A DNA stretch of 64,000 bases from JASJAR01 sp039198225 (GTDB lineage: Bacteria > Pseudomonadota > Alphaproteobacteria > Rhodobacterales > Rhodobacteraceae), in NCBI GenBank assembly GCA_039198225.1, contig JBCCTQ010000003.1, positions 1-64,000 on the forward strand. Direction: 5' to 3'. Positions within the stretch are counted from its first letter, which is position 1. Each line of letters starts with the position of its first letter. The notes under the pieces are model-generated. The model worked only from the letters and a program-made list of their open reading frames with translations. It ran no database searches and was not told the DNA's origin. This document shows positions 51,589 through 60,473 of the stretch, piece by piece. Both the position numbers and the translations under genes were made by a program.

Positions 51589-52496
51589 TCGCTTGCCCCC
51601 GCCTCGGCGCCTGCGATCTCGACCAAGGTGATCTCGGGAACCACACCAAAGCGCACCGGCACGATCGAACAACCGATCCCACCAGAGACAACCAAGTCGC
51701 GCCCGTCTTCGCGCACATGCCCATAGGCAAAACGATTGCCGAAGCGCGACGGCACCACGGGCGACCAGCCAAAGAGCCGAAATTGGCCGCCATGGGTGTG
51801 CCCCGAAAGCGTCAGCGCCACCCTGCCCGGCACTTTGGGGAAAACGTCCGGCTCATGGGCCATCAAAACCACCGGCGCGTCGTCGCCGACGGAAGCGAGC
51901 GTCGCGTCGAGATCGTCGAGCCCGACAAAGCCCCCTGCCCCGCGCCGGAGCGCCAATTGGTCTTCGAGCCCCGCAAGCCAGACCCCTGCCCCATCAATCT
52001 TCCGGGCTTCGTTCGAAAAAACCGGGATCGCGGCCTCGTCGAGCGCATCGGCATAGAGATTCGGATAGCCACCGCGCCGCTGGGCAGCTTCGTCGTCCCA
52101 CCAATCGTGGTTGCCGAGCACTGCGAAAACGCCGTGCCGCGCCTCAAGCCCCGCGAGGATCCCAGCCACCTCCCGCGCCCCGACCGGAGCCTGCACGAAA
52201 GGGTGCCCGGCCGCAAAATCCCCGAGGAGTAAAACCAGATCCGCACCGAGCGCATTGGTCCGGCGCACGATTTTGCGCAGGCGATCGGCCCCCACCCAAG
52301 GCTCACCGGCGTGAAAATCGGACAGCACCGCGATCTTGAGAGCCGGAGCCGTCCAGTCAGCGCGTCGAATGGTCCAGCGCCGCACCCTCAAGCGGAGGGC
52401 CGGTTCTATGAAAAACCCGTAGGCCGACACAAAAAGGCCCGCCAGCACAGTTGCCAGCAGGCCTTTGAGAAAAGTTCGGCGGGTGGGGCCGGTCAC
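51585..52496 (-). CDS. Tat-exported metallophosphoesterase (YaeI-like)
   Basis: A 303-aa calcineurin-like phosphoesterase. The N-terminus TRRTFLKGLLATVLAGLFV is a good twin-arginine signal or anchor. The metal motifs are complete: LSDFHAGEPW, LGDFAAG, LGNHDWWDDE, LMAHEPD and SGHTHGGQ. Relatives act on phospholipid or UDP-diacylglucosamine-like phosphodiesters at the membrane. The start is a GTG at 52496 overlapping the sodB stop, preferred because it places the Tat motif at residue 5. It is coupled to rarD downstream. Confidence 0.88.
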   Translation of the reverse strand: MTGPTRRTFLKGLLATVLAGLFVSAYGFFIEPALRLRVRRWTIRRADWTAPALKIAVLSDFHAGEPWVGADRLRKIVRRTNALGADLVLLLGDFAAGHPFVQAPVGAREVAGILAGLEARHGVFAVLGNHDWWDDEAAQRRGGYPNLYADALDEAAIPVFSNEARKIDGAGVWLAGLEDQLALRRGAGGFVGLDDLDATLASVGDDAPVVLMAHEPDVFPKVPGRVALTLSGHTHGGQFRLFGWSPVVPSRFGNRFAYGHVREDGRDLVVSGGIGCSIVPVRFGVVPEITLVEIAGAEAGASE

Positions 52497-53092
52497 ATGC
52501 GGCTCGCCACGTTCTCCCAATTGACGAGATTGTCGAGGAAATTGGTGAGATAGGCCGGACGCTTGTTGCGGAAATCGATGTAGTAGGAATGCTCCCACAC
52601 ATCGCAGCCCAAAAGTGCGGTTTGGCCGAAGCAGAGGGGGTTCACCCCGTTCTCAGTCTTGGTGACCTTGAGGCTCCCGTCGCTGTCTTTGACCAGCCAG
52701 CACCAGCCCGAACCGAACTGGCCTGCACCGGCGGCGGCGAATTCCTGTTTGAATTGGTCCATCGAGCCGAAGGCTTCCTTGATGGCCGCGTCAAGCTCTC
52801 CGGGCATCGAGCCGCCGCTTGGCCCCATCATTTCCCAGAACTGCATGTGGTTCCAATGCTGGGAGGCGTTGTTGAAGATCCCGTTTTGCGCCACAGCGCC
52901 CGCGTCATAGGTGCCGACGACAATTTCTTCGAGGGACTTGGTCTCCCACTCGGTCCCGGCGATCAGTTTATTGCCGTTATCGACATATGCTTTGTGGTGC
53001 AGGTCGTGGTGGTATTCGAGCGTCTCCTTCGACATGCCTTGCGCGGCAAGCGCATCATGATCGTATGGGAGATCGGGAAGTTCGAAAGCCAT
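52493..53092 (-). CDS. sodB: Superoxide dismutase [Fe]
   Basis: A 199-aa Fe/Mn-family superoxide dismutase, cytoplasmic. Metal ligands: H27-type His in EYHHDLHHKAYVDN, the second His in SQHWNHMQFWEMM, and Asp and His in LLGCDVWEHSYYIDF. The Gly/Gln pattern GAGQFGSGWCWLV is Fe-type. I chose the ATG at 53092, giving MAFELPDLPYDHDAL, the standard N-terminus. It heads a coupled operon with the phosphoesterase and rarD, an unusual combination. Confidence 0.95.
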   Translation of the reverse strand: MAFELPDLPYDHDALAAQGMSKETLEYHHDLHHKAYVDNGNKLIAGTEWETKSLEEIVVGTYDAGAVAQNGIFNNASQHWNHMQFWEMMGPSGGSMPGELDAAIKEAFGSMDQFKQEFAAAGAGQFGSGWCWLVKDSDGSLKVTKTENGVNPLCFGQTALLGCDVWEHSYYIDFRNKRPAYLTNFLDNLVNWENVASRM

Positions 53093-53188
53093 GGGGGCCC
53101 CCTCTGTCTCAATTGGCGTTCGGGGGCCTACCTGAGCCTGGGCTGGGCTCAGGTCAAGGGCCAATGGCGCCGGGACCTCCGGCAAAGC

Positions 53189-53599
53189 TCAAGACGGGAT
53201 TTCCGTGACGGCACAGCGACCCACCCCGCGGAAGGAATTGGCATAACCCAAAGGCTTCGCCCTGAGGCGCAAGGTGCGCTTGGCTTTGTCGATCGTGGCT
53301 GTGTAGCTGAAGCGGGCATTTTGGTTTGACGATGACCGGGCGCTCACCACGTTCCACTTGATAGCGATGATGGACGAGCTTTCGTTCAAAAGTTCCCCCG
53401 GTTGGGGCTCCCCCATAACAGCCAGTCCAATCGTGTCCGACACGAGGATCCCGCCATCATCCGTAAAAGCGATGGTGACATTCTGGGGGACCCAGCCCGT
53501 GCGACCGCCTTGTTCTTGAACCGTGCAGGTGTAAAGCGCCGCCGAAGCGGAACTTGCCATTGCAACAAGGAGAAATCCGGCACCGAGTAGTCTTAGCAT
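53189..53599 (-). CDS. Secreted small hypothetical protein
   Basis: A 136-aa protein with a Sec signal peptide (MLRLLGAGFLLVAMASSASA, cut before ALYTC) and a compact beta-rich mature region containing two cysteines (YTCTV near the N-terminus and GRCAVTEI near the end) that may pair. I do not recognise the family. The ATG at 53599 is preceded by AAAGAGATTTCAC. It is a single gene between sodB and the reductase gene. Confidence 0.72.
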   Translation of the reverse strand: MLRLLGAGFLLVAMASSASAALYTCTVQEQGGRTGWVPQNVTIAFTDDGGILVSDTIGLAVMGEPQPGELLNESSSIIAIKWNVVSARSSSNQNARFSYTATIDKAKRTLRLRAKPLGYANSFRGVGRCAVTEIPS

Positions 53600-53760
53600 G
53601 TGAAATCTCTTTCGCTCCGAACTGTAGATTTTCACGGTTGGGCCTGTGCCCCCGAAAGATTGTGGTCTGAATGGTTGAAGTCTGATCGACGGGGGCGCGA
53701 TATTCAATCGCCTTCCAATGCCAAGCTGGCTCGACGGATCGCGCCCCCATGGCGGCGGAT

Positions 53761-54426
53761 CTAGCTCGGCAATGCGCGGACCAGTTTGATGTTGAACATC
53801 CCGTTGCCTCCCATCGGACCGATCGCCCGGGTCCAAAGGAGAAGATAGGCTTCGAGACCCCGAGACGCCTCTATCCCGCCAAGATCAACCGGGCCGCTCC
53901 AGCCGAACTCGGCCAAAAGGTCGGCCACTTGCTCCTTTGCCGTGGCGTCATTACCGGCCATGAAAATATCGGTGGGCTCGGCCAAGGCACCTGGATTGAC
54001 CATCACCGCCACCGCAATCGTGTTGAGCGCCTTAACGACCCGCGTATCGGGCAAAGCGGCCTGGACCTTTTCCCCGAGGGACGTGCTGTTCTGAAGGCCC
54101 TCGGTCAGCTTGGGTGGGAAACCCCCCGAAAAATCGAGCGGGTTTGTGAGATCAATGAGGAGCTTTCCGGAAAGTGCATCGGCGCCTGCGGCGGCGACAA
54201 CGTCGAGGGCGACTTCACCCTTGGCCGCAAGAACAACCACCTCTCCGAAAGCGGCAGCGTCGGCAAAATTCCCTTCGGAAGCTTTTTCGCCGGTCTCCGC
54301 GGCCCAAGCTGAGGCCCCGTCGCCGCCGGCCTGGCGACCGCCGAGCCGAACGTCGTGGCCATTGGCCACAAAGGCCCGACCTAAGGTTTGGCCCACATTG
54401 CCGGTGCCTAGGATACCAATCCGCAT
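53761..54426 (-). CDS. NADPH-dependent F420-reductase-fold oxidoreductase
   Basis: A 221-aa Rossmann-fold protein of the coenzyme-F420-dependent NADP oxidoreductase family. The NADP loop is MRIGILGTGNVGQTLGRAF, and GHDVRLGGRQ suits NADPH. DLTNPLDFSGGFPPKL and VVKALNTIA are family segments. Since F420 is not usual in this lineage, it probably reduces another substrate; the name follows the fold. The 64-codon upstream extension overlaps soxG and is rejected. It follows soxG by 19 bases and may belong to the sox operon. Confidence 0.85.
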   Translation of the reverse strand: MRIGILGTGNVGQTLGRAFVANGHDVRLGGRQAGGDGASAWAAETGEKASEGNFADAAAFGEVVVLAAKGEVALDVVAAAGADALSGKLLIDLTNPLDFSGGFPPKLTEGLQNSTSLGEKVQAALPDTRVVKALNTIAVAVMVNPGALAEPTDIFMAGNDATAKEQVADLLAEFGWSGPVDLGGIEASRGLEAYLLLWTRAIGPMGGNGMFNIKLVRALPS

Positions 54427-54445
54427 GGCCGCCTCCCGTTTGGTT

Positions 54446-55018
54446 TTAGAAATGTCCCACTTTGCCGCCAGGCTCCGCCGCGTTCGACAAAAGATCGAAG
54501 GCATATTGGGCCATGGAACGGAAAACGAAAACCTCCGCAACCTGGGGCTCCCGCATCCAGAGGGCGCCCGCGATCTGAGCGATCCGGGTTCGTCGGAACC
54601 GCCCCACCGGGAAGGCATCGGGCGAAAGATCGGCAGGCGTCAGTTTCGACAAGACGTCGCGGATTGCGCCGTCTTCCGCCTCAAGCCGAAAAACACTCCG
54701 CGCATCGGAAATGTCTGCGGCGAGGAAATGGCTGCCCGCCAAAGCGCTCTCAAGTTCGGCAACGATCCGGCCCGCCTCATCCCGCGGGCCCAAAAGCAAG
54801 AGCTCATCGGGCGCCATCCATAAGACCCCGGCCTCCCCTGCCTCCGCCCCTTCAAGGGCCGGCGGCACGTCAATGCCGGTCGCGGATTTAACGCTTTGGC
54901 GGAGCGCGTCGGCTCCGAGATCTCCTTTGAGGCTGACCATCGCCCGGGGCCGGGTTTCGGAAACCGTCACGACCCCGTCCGCCCGCGCACCCCCCAATGC
55001 GGCAACCGATCCCGCCAT
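54446..55018 (-). CDS. soxG: Sarcosine oxidase gamma subunit
   Basis: A 190-aa small subunit of heterotetrameric sarcosine oxidase. Recognisable parts are LWMAPDELLLLGPRDEAG and DISDARSVFRLEAEDGAIRDVLSKL, which resemble the YgfZ/GcvT-like fold, and the closing SMAQYAFDLL segment. The ATG shares one base with the soxA stop (TGATG), so translation is coupled. It completes the set soxB-D-A-G. Confidence 0.9.
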   Translation of the reverse strand: MAGSVAALGGARADGVVTVSETRPRAMVSLKGDLGADALRQSVKSATGIDVPPALEGAEAGEAGVLWMAPDELLLLGPRDEAGRIVAELESALAGSHFLAADISDARSVFRLEAEDGAIRDVLSKLTPADLSPDAFPVGRFRRTRIAQIAGALWMREPQVAEVFVFRSMAQYAFDLLSNAAEPGGKVGHF

Positions 55019-58000
55019 CAGGATGCCTCCCCGTCGAGGACACCGGGCGGCACGATCTTGGCCGCAATTTCCGGCCCGTCCCGGTTGGAGAATGTCAGGA
55101 TCTCGCCCATGCGCTCGGGCCCATCCCGGACCAAGCCGAGGGCGACGCCGCGTTTGAGGATCGGGGAGTAATAGGTCGAGGTGACCCGGCCTTGGGTCGC
55201 CCGCTGTCCGTTCGGGGTCTTGCCTTCGTCGAGGGCCAACGCCCCATGCGCCAGGACCCCGCCTTCGGTCGTTTCAAGCCCGACCAAGCGCCAGCGATCG
55301 GGGTCGGTCATGTGCATCCGCTCCTGGCCGCGCTTGCCGATATAGTCGTCCTTTTTCTTCGAGATTGCCCAATCGAGCCCGAGATCCTGGGGGATCACTG
55401 TGCCATCGGTCTCGTCGCCGATCATAATAAAACCCTTCTCGGCCCGCATCACGTGGAGCGCTTCGGTCCCGTAGGGCGCCGCACCGAAGGCGGCTCCGGC
55501 GTCCATAAGCCGTTCCCAAAGGGCCAGGGCCTCACCCGCCGCAACCGCGACCTCAAAGGACAATTCCCCGGAAAAACTGATGCGGTAAACGCGGACTTTA
55601 AAGCCGCCCAAGACACAGTCGACCCAGCCCATGAAGGGCAGCGCCTCCTCGGAGAGATCCATGCCGCCGAGCGTTTCCAAAAGAGTGCGCGCTTCGGGGC
55701 CGGCCACGCCGATCTGGCCATAGGCTTCGGTGACATTCGCGGTGTGGACCTGCCAGTCCCACCATTCGGTCTGGAGCCATTCTTCGAGGTGGCCATGGAC
55801 ATGGTCCGCACCGCCCGACGTCGTGTGGCAAAGGAACGTCGTCTCGTCGATCCGAGCGACCACCCCGTCATCCATAAGATAGCCGCCTTCGTTGCACATC
55901 AGCCCATAGCGGCAGCGGCCGGGTTTGAGGGTCGAGATCCGGCCCGTATAGACCATGTCGAGGAACTTGCCCGCATCGGGCCCTTTCACAAGGATCTTGC
56001 CCAATGTCGACGCATCGACGAGGCCCACCTTATGGCGGGTGGTGGTAATCTCGCGGTTCACCGCGTCGTGGAGATCCTCGCCCGGGGCGGGGAAAGCATA
56101 GGGTCGCCGCCATTGGCCCACAGGTTCGAAATGGGCGCCAAGCGCTTCGTGCCAACCGTGGATCGGGGTCCGGCGGAGTGGTTGGAAAAGCTTTCCCCGC
56201 GCTTCTCCGGCAATGGCTCCCATGGTCACCGGGGTATAGGGCGGGCGGAACGTGGTGGTTCCGACCTCCGGGATGGCCCGGCCGCTTGCCTCGGCAAGGA
56301 CAGCGAGACCGTTGATATTGCTGAGTTTCCCCTGGTCGGTTGCCATGCCGAGCGTAGTGTAACGCTTGGCGTGCTCGACGCTGAGATACCCTTCTTGGGA
56401 CGCAAGCTCGACATCGGAGACTTTGACGTCGTTTTGGAAATCGAGCCAGGCTTTGGCGCGTTTGTCGGCGCCCGCCCCCCGCGGCATGAGCCAGATCGAC
56501 GTCGTCGGGGCTTCCTCGCTGGCGCTCGCCTCAGGCCTAGTCTCGGGCGCGGATTGGCCGAGGGCATCGGCCGCGGCCGCACCGGCCTCCCAACCGCTGG
56601 CAAGAGCTTCATGGGTCAAGAGAGCCCCGTCGGCTGCCCCTGCGGCGATGAGATTAGCCGCGCCATCGGCGCCCAGGGGCGGGCGGTCAGGATCGGGAAG
56701 AAACATCGCCGCCGCCTCATCCCAATCGAGCTTGCCGCCAGCTTGGCTCCAAAGATGGACCGCCGGGGACCACCCGCCGGCAATGGCGACAGCATCGCAG
56801 GGGATCTCATCGAGGACGGCACCAGTCCCGTCGACCGAAGCGACAGTGAGTTTCTCCACCCGGCCTTTGCCACTGACCGACCCGATCCCTTTGCCGGGCG
56901 CGACTTTGAACCCCGCCTCCCGCGCGGCCAGGGGTAAAGCGCCGGTGATGGTGGAGCGGGCGTCCAAGATCAGCGGTACGTCCATACCCGCATCCCGAAG
57001 GCCGAAGGCGGTGCGGTAGCCGTCGTCGTTGGTGGTCACCACAACCGTTCGCCGGCCCGGGGAGACCCCGTAATTAACCACATAATCCCGCATGGCCGAG
57101 GCGAGCATCACGCCGGGAAGATCGTTGCCAACAAAGGAGATAGGCCGTTCGAGGGCGCCCGTGGCGGTCACGATCCGGCTTGCCCGGATCCGCCAGAACC
57201 GCTGGCGTGGCCCATCGCTGCCGGGCGCATGGTCGGACAGGCGCTCGACGGCGATATTGTAGCCGTGATCATAGGCGCCGATATGGGTCGTGCGGGCCCT
57301 TAAATGCACGTTGGGGAGGCTTTGGAGTTCGGCGAGGCTCGCCTCGATCCAGTCTTCGACCCCCTGCCCCCCGATCATAACCGGGTCGGCCAAGGCGGGC
57401 CCGGCGGCAAGATCGACAGGCGCCCGTCCGCCCCAATGGGCAGCTTGCTCTAACAACAGCACCTCCGCTCCGGCCCGACCGGCCGCCAGCGCGGCTGCAA
57501 GACCGGCAATTCCTCCCCCCGTTACAAGGACATCCACGCTGATATTGAAGTGCTCGTAAGTGTCCGCATCCCGCGCGCGCGGCGCTTTCCCGAGCCCCGC
57601 AGCCTGACGGATCACAGGCTCGAAAACGTGCTTCCAGAACGGGCGCGGGTGGATGAACGTCTTGTAGTAAAACCCAGCCGGGAAGAACTTCGAGAGGTGA
57701 TTGTTGACGGCGCCGACGTCGAATTCGAGGCTCGGCCAATGGTTTTGGCTTTCGGCCACCATCCCGTCGAAAAGCTCGGCCGTTGTGGCACGCACATTAG
57801 GCTCGAACCGCCGTTTGGTCCCAACGCCCATCAGCGCGTTGGGTTCTTCTGGACCCGAAGTGACGATCCCGCGCGGCCGGTGGTACTTGAAGCTCCGCCC
57901 CACCAGGATCTGACGGTTGGCCAGCAGGGCCGACGCCAGGGTATCGCCTTCAAAACCCTTCATATTTTTGCCGTTGAAAGTAAAGCGGAGCGGCTTTTCC

Positions 58001-58041
58001 CGGTCGATCAACCGGCCTCCGTCGATCCGGCGCGAACTCAT
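55018..58041 (-). CDS. soxA: Sarcosine oxidase alpha subunit
   Basis: A 1007-aa large subunit of heterotetrameric sarcosine oxidase, which oxidises sarcosine to glycine and passes the methyl to tetrahydrofolate. The N-terminal part includes a small ferredoxin-like domain (FTFNGKNMKGFEGDTLASAL) and an NAD-binding Rossmann domain (VLVTGGGIAGLAAALAAGRA). The C-terminal third is an aminomethyltransferase domain (GLVDASTLGKILVKGPDAG ... SFEVAVAAG). I prefer the ATG at 58041 (MSSRRIDGG), which overlaps the soxD stop; MDMSSRR at 58047 is possible. Confidence 0.95.
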   Translation of the reverse strand: MSSRRIDGGRLIDREKPLRFTFNGKNMKGFEGDTLASALLANRQILVGRSFKYHRPRGIVTSGPEEPNALMGVGTKRRFEPNVRATTAELFDGMVAESQNHWPSLEFDVGAVNNHLSKFFPAGFYYKTFIHPRPFWKHVFEPVIRQAAGLGKAPRARDADTYEHFNISVDVLVTGGGIAGLAAALAAGRAGAEVLLLEQAAHWGGRAPVDLAAGPALADPVMIGGQGVEDWIEASLAELQSLPNVHLRARTTHIGAYDHGYNIAVERLSDHAPGSDGPRQRFWRIRASRIVTATGALERPISFVGNDLPGVMLASAMRDYVVNYGVSPGRRTVVVTTNDDGYRTAFGLRDAGMDVPLILDARSTITGALPLAAREAGFKVAPGKGIGSVSGKGRVEKLTVASVDGTGAVLDEIPCDAVAIAGGWSPAVHLWSQAGGKLDWDEAAAMFLPDPDRPPLGADGAANLIAAGAADGALLTHEALASGWEAGAAAADALGQSAPETRPEASASEEAPTTSIWLMPRGAGADKRAKAWLDFQNDVKVSDVELASQEGYLSVEHAKRYTTLGMATDQGKLSNINGLAVLAEASGRAIPEVGTTTFRPPYTPVTMGAIAGEARGKLFQPLRRTPIHGWHEALGAHFEPVGQWRRPYAFPAPGEDLHDAVNREITTTRHKVGLVDASTLGKILVKGPDAGKFLDMVYTGRISTLKPGRCRYGLMCNEGGYLMDDGVVARIDETTFLCHTTSGGADHVHGHLEEWLQTEWWDWQVHTANVTEAYGQIGVAGPEARTLLETLGGMDLSEEALPFMGWVDCVLGGFKVRVYRISFSGELSFEVAVAAGEALALWERLMDAGAAFGAAPYGTEALHVMRAEKGFIMIGDETDGTVIPQDLGLDWAISKKKDDYIGKRGQERMHMTDPDRWRLVGLETTEGGVLAHGALALDEGKTPNGQRATQGRVTSTYYSPILKRGVALGLVRDGPERMGEILTFSNRDGPEIAAKIVPPGVLDGEAS

Positions 58042-58361
58042 GTCCATCCCTCCCAGTCGGGGCGGCGAGCGCGGATCCGATTGAGGATTTCATCGGGCGG
58101 CCGCAAGGTCTGGGCCGGGTATGTGCCGAAAACTTCGAGCGTTACGGTGCAGCGGGCCACATGGAACCACTTCCCGCAGCCCATAACGTGGCGCCAGCGC
58201 TCGAAATGCACGCCTTTGGGGTTCTTTCGCGAGAAGAGGTACTCTTGAAAAGCAATATCCGAAGCGTCGGGGCCTGCTCGGGTAAGATGCGCCTCGCCCC
58301 CGGCCTGAAGCTCGGTTTCGTCGACATAGATGCCGCAATAGGGGCAAAGGAGGGTCAGCAT
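58038..58361 (-). CDS. soxD: Sarcosine oxidase delta subunit
   Basis: A 107-aa zinc-binding small subunit. The zinc site is shown by CPYCGIYVDETEL (CxxC) near the N-terminus and the HVMGCGKWFHVAR segment. Typical also is EYLFSRKNPKGVHFERWRH. The stop overlaps the soxA start (ATGA). The upstream 61-aa membrane protein gene is on the same strand, 78 bases away. Length matches the family. Confidence 0.94.
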   Translation of the reverse strand: MLTLLCPYCGIYVDETELQAGGEAHLTRAGPDASDIAFQEYLFSRKNPKGVHFERWRHVMGCGKWFHVARCTVTLEVFGTYPAQTLRPPDEILNRIRARRPDWEGWT

Positions 58362-58439
58362 GGGCCGGCCCTATTAGGCGAGGAAGCCAACGCGTCGGCG
58401 ACATTTTCACGAAGAACTGGGCCGTTTGGCCCGCGCCGA

Positions 58440-58625
58440 TCAGAAGTCGGTATAGACCTGCGGGATGACCGGCGGCTCTTGGCCGAAGCCGTAACCGCGG
58501 TAGCTGACAGTAAGGACCATCGCCAAGAGAAGTGTGACAACTCCGCCTGCTGTAAAGGCGGCAAGGCGGATACCGCCCCGTTTGAGGCTGTCATTGCTCG
58601 GCATGCGGCGAAGGATGGCGTCCAT
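58440..58625 (-). CDS. Small membrane protein between soxB and soxD
   Basis: A 61-aa protein with a basic N-terminus (MDAILRRMPSNDSLKRGG), one hydrophobic helix (AAFTAGGVVTLLLAMVLTVS) and a short polar tail YRGYGFGQEPPVIPQVYTDF. Starts at 58625 or 58604 (MPSNDSL) are both possible. It sits on the sox strand between soxB and soxD. I know no named family, and the helix plus tail do not resemble the sarcosine oxidase subunits. It could be an unrelated tail-anchored protein. Confidence 0.55.
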   Translation of the reverse strand: MDAILRRMPSNDSLKRGGIRLAAFTAGGVVTLLLAMVLTVSYRGYGFGQEPPVIPQVYTDF

Positions 58626-58816
58626 GGCTGTCTCGCTGGTCGTTGTTCCGAGAGAGCTAGGCGGGCGGAGATCGAGATCAAGGGCTGGGTTTCTTTGGAT
58701 TGAATACAAGCGGGCGTGGCCAAACGAGCGGGGGGCGGCGGCTTCGCTTGGGCCTCGATTTTAATCAGGCCTCGTCGGCTTTGAGGTAAGAGGCAGAGGA
58801 CGACGTCCGCGCCGCA

Positions 58817-58875
58817 GGGTGGGCGGGACGCCCGCCCCGGGGGGGCGGTGCGGGCGTCGCCCGGCGGTTCCCGCC
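58817..58875 (+). repeat. Second dispersed repeat family, copy 2
   Basis: GGGTGGGCG, a GC-rich middle with CGCCCG/GGGCG pairings and GCCCGGCGGTTCCCGCC match copy 1 at 48591-48650. It is inside the sox operon, between the 61-aa membrane protein gene and the 37-aa micro-ORF, so it would be part of the transcript and may form a processing hairpin. Confidence 0.6.
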
Positions 58876-58920
58876 GAGCGGGAGTTGCGATCTGCGCCGA
58901 AGAGAGTGAATGCGCCCCGT

Positions 58921-59034
58921 TCATTGCCAATCCCTCAAAGGATCGATCATGTTGCGATACGCTCTGGCGCGGCGTTCGCATTCCTCAATTTCGATGCGAA
59001 TCCAAAACAGCGGTTCATCGTCCAGCATCGACAT
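58921..59034 (-). CDS. 37-aa micro-ORF coupled to soxB
   Basis: The ATG overlaps the soxB stop by one base (TGATG), and the frame ends at TGA 58921-58923. The peptide starts MSMLDDEPLFWIRIEIEECE and continues RRARAYRNMIDPLRDWQ: a highly charged, amphipathic helix with aromatic residues and no membrane span. The position, the coupling and the protein-like composition suggest a real small gene. I do not recognise a family. Confidence 0.6.
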   Translation of the reverse strand: MSMLDDEPLFWIRIEIEECERRARAYRNMIDPLRDWQ

Positions 59035-60278
59035 CAATGCGCCACCCCCGCCGCGACGCTTTCGTCGATGCTGCGGCCTTCGCGGAAGCGGTCAAGGTTG
59101 AACTCCGCCGCCAGGGGCCCGGGCTCACCCCGCGCCACCATTTCCGCCGTCGCCCAGCCGGACCCTGGGATCGCCTTGAACCCGCCGGTCCCCCAGCCGC
59201 AATTGATAAAGCAATTGCCCAAGGGCGTTTTTGAGATGATCGGGCTCCGGTCGCCGGTCATATCGACAATCCCGCCCCATTGGCGGAGCATTTTGAGACG
59301 CGACAGGATGGGGAAGGTCTCGATCAGGGCCCGCACCGTCTCTTCGATATGGTGGAAACTCCCCCGCTGGGTGTAATTATTGTAGCTGTCGGCCCCGCCG
59401 CCGATCACCATCTCGCCCTTGTCGGACTGGCTCATATAGCCATGGACCGTATTGGCCATCACCACGACGTCCATGCAGGGTTTAATCGGCTCGGATACAA
59501 GCGCTTGGAGCGCGACGCTTTCGACCGGGAGCCGGAACCCCGCCATTTCGGCCAAAACGCCCGAATGGCCCGCGACGACGATGGCGAGCTTGCCGCACTC
59601 GATGGCGCCCTTGGAGGTTTCTACCCCGGTCACCTTGCCGTTTTCGGACCTGACCCCGGTGACGGCGCATTGCTCGACAATGTCCATCCCCATGGCCGTG
59701 CAGGCCCGCGCGAGACCCCAGGCCACCGCGTCATGGCGCGCCGTCCCGCCCCGGGCCTGCCAAAGCGCGCCCAAAACGGGGTAGCGCGGGCCCCTTATCT
59801 CGATGATCGGGCAGAGCTCCTTGACCCGCTCCGGCGTGATGACCTCGGTGGCGATCCCCTGGAGGGCATTGGCTTCGGCGGTGCGTTTGAAACCCCGGAC
59901 CTCGTGCTCGGTCTGGGCGAGCATCATAACGCCGCGCGGGCTGAACATGATGTTGAAGTTCAAATCCTGCGACAGGGTCTCGTAAAGCGACCGGGACTTT
60001 TCGTAGATCGCCGCCGACGGGTCCTGGAGGTAGTTCGAGCGGATAATCGTCGTGTTCCGGCCCGTATTCCCGCCGCCAAGCCAGCCTTTTTCGAGGACCG
60101 CGACATTGGTGATGCCGTGGTTTTTCCCAAGATAGTAAGCGGTTGCGAGCCCATGACCGCCCGCACCGACGACGACGACGTCATAGCGCTCTTTCGGCGC
60201 GCGACCGCCCCAGGCCCGGGGCCAATACCGGTGCCCGCCCAATGCCTGGCGTGCGATTTCAAAGGCCGAGTACCGCAT
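59034..60278 (-). CDS. soxB: Sarcosine oxidase beta subunit
   Basis: A 414-aa flavoprotein subunit of heterotetrameric sarcosine oxidase that carries out sarcosine oxidation. FAD-binding YDVVVVGAGGHGLATAYYL; LEKGWLGGGNTGRNTTIIRS; GGTARHDAVAWGLARA; and the end motif INCGWGTGGFKAIPGSG. I chose the ATG at 60278 (MRYSAFEIARQALGG, the usual start), with GGGGAGACGAG upstream; MNASERGDE at 60305 is an in-frame alternative. It is first in the operon soxB-orf37-orf61-soxD-A-G. Confidence 0.95.
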   Translation of the reverse strand: MRYSAFEIARQALGGHRYWPRAWGGRAPKERYDVVVVGAGGHGLATAYYLGKNHGITNVAVLEKGWLGGGNTGRNTTIIRSNYLQDPSAAIYEKSRSLYETLSQDLNFNIMFSPRGVMMLAQTEHEVRGFKRTAEANALQGIATEVITPERVKELCPIIEIRGPRYPVLGALWQARGGTARHDAVAWGLARACTAMGMDIVEQCAVTGVRSENGKVTGVETSKGAIECGKLAIVVAGHSGVLAEMAGFRLPVESVALQALVSEPIKPCMDVVVMANTVHGYMSQSDKGEMVIGGGADSYNNYTQRGSFHHIEETVRALIETFPILSRLKMLRQWGGIVDMTGDRSPIISKTPLGNCFINCGWGTGGFKAIPGSGWATAEMVARGEPGPLAAEFNLDRFREGRSIDESVAAGVAH

Positions 60279-60473
60279 CTCGTCTCCCCGTTCCGAAGCA
60301 TTCATGGAAAATCGCGGCTCGGGCCGCAATGCGCGAAACGGCACGGGTGGCCTAAACGCGACATGGGTCCCGCCCGGCCAGACAAGGCATGCTGAAAGAT
60401 CAGGCATAACGCCGGGTTGGAGGGGTTTCCTGACACCCTGGCGCGACTTAGATTGGTTCTAAAGGAGAGGCGA

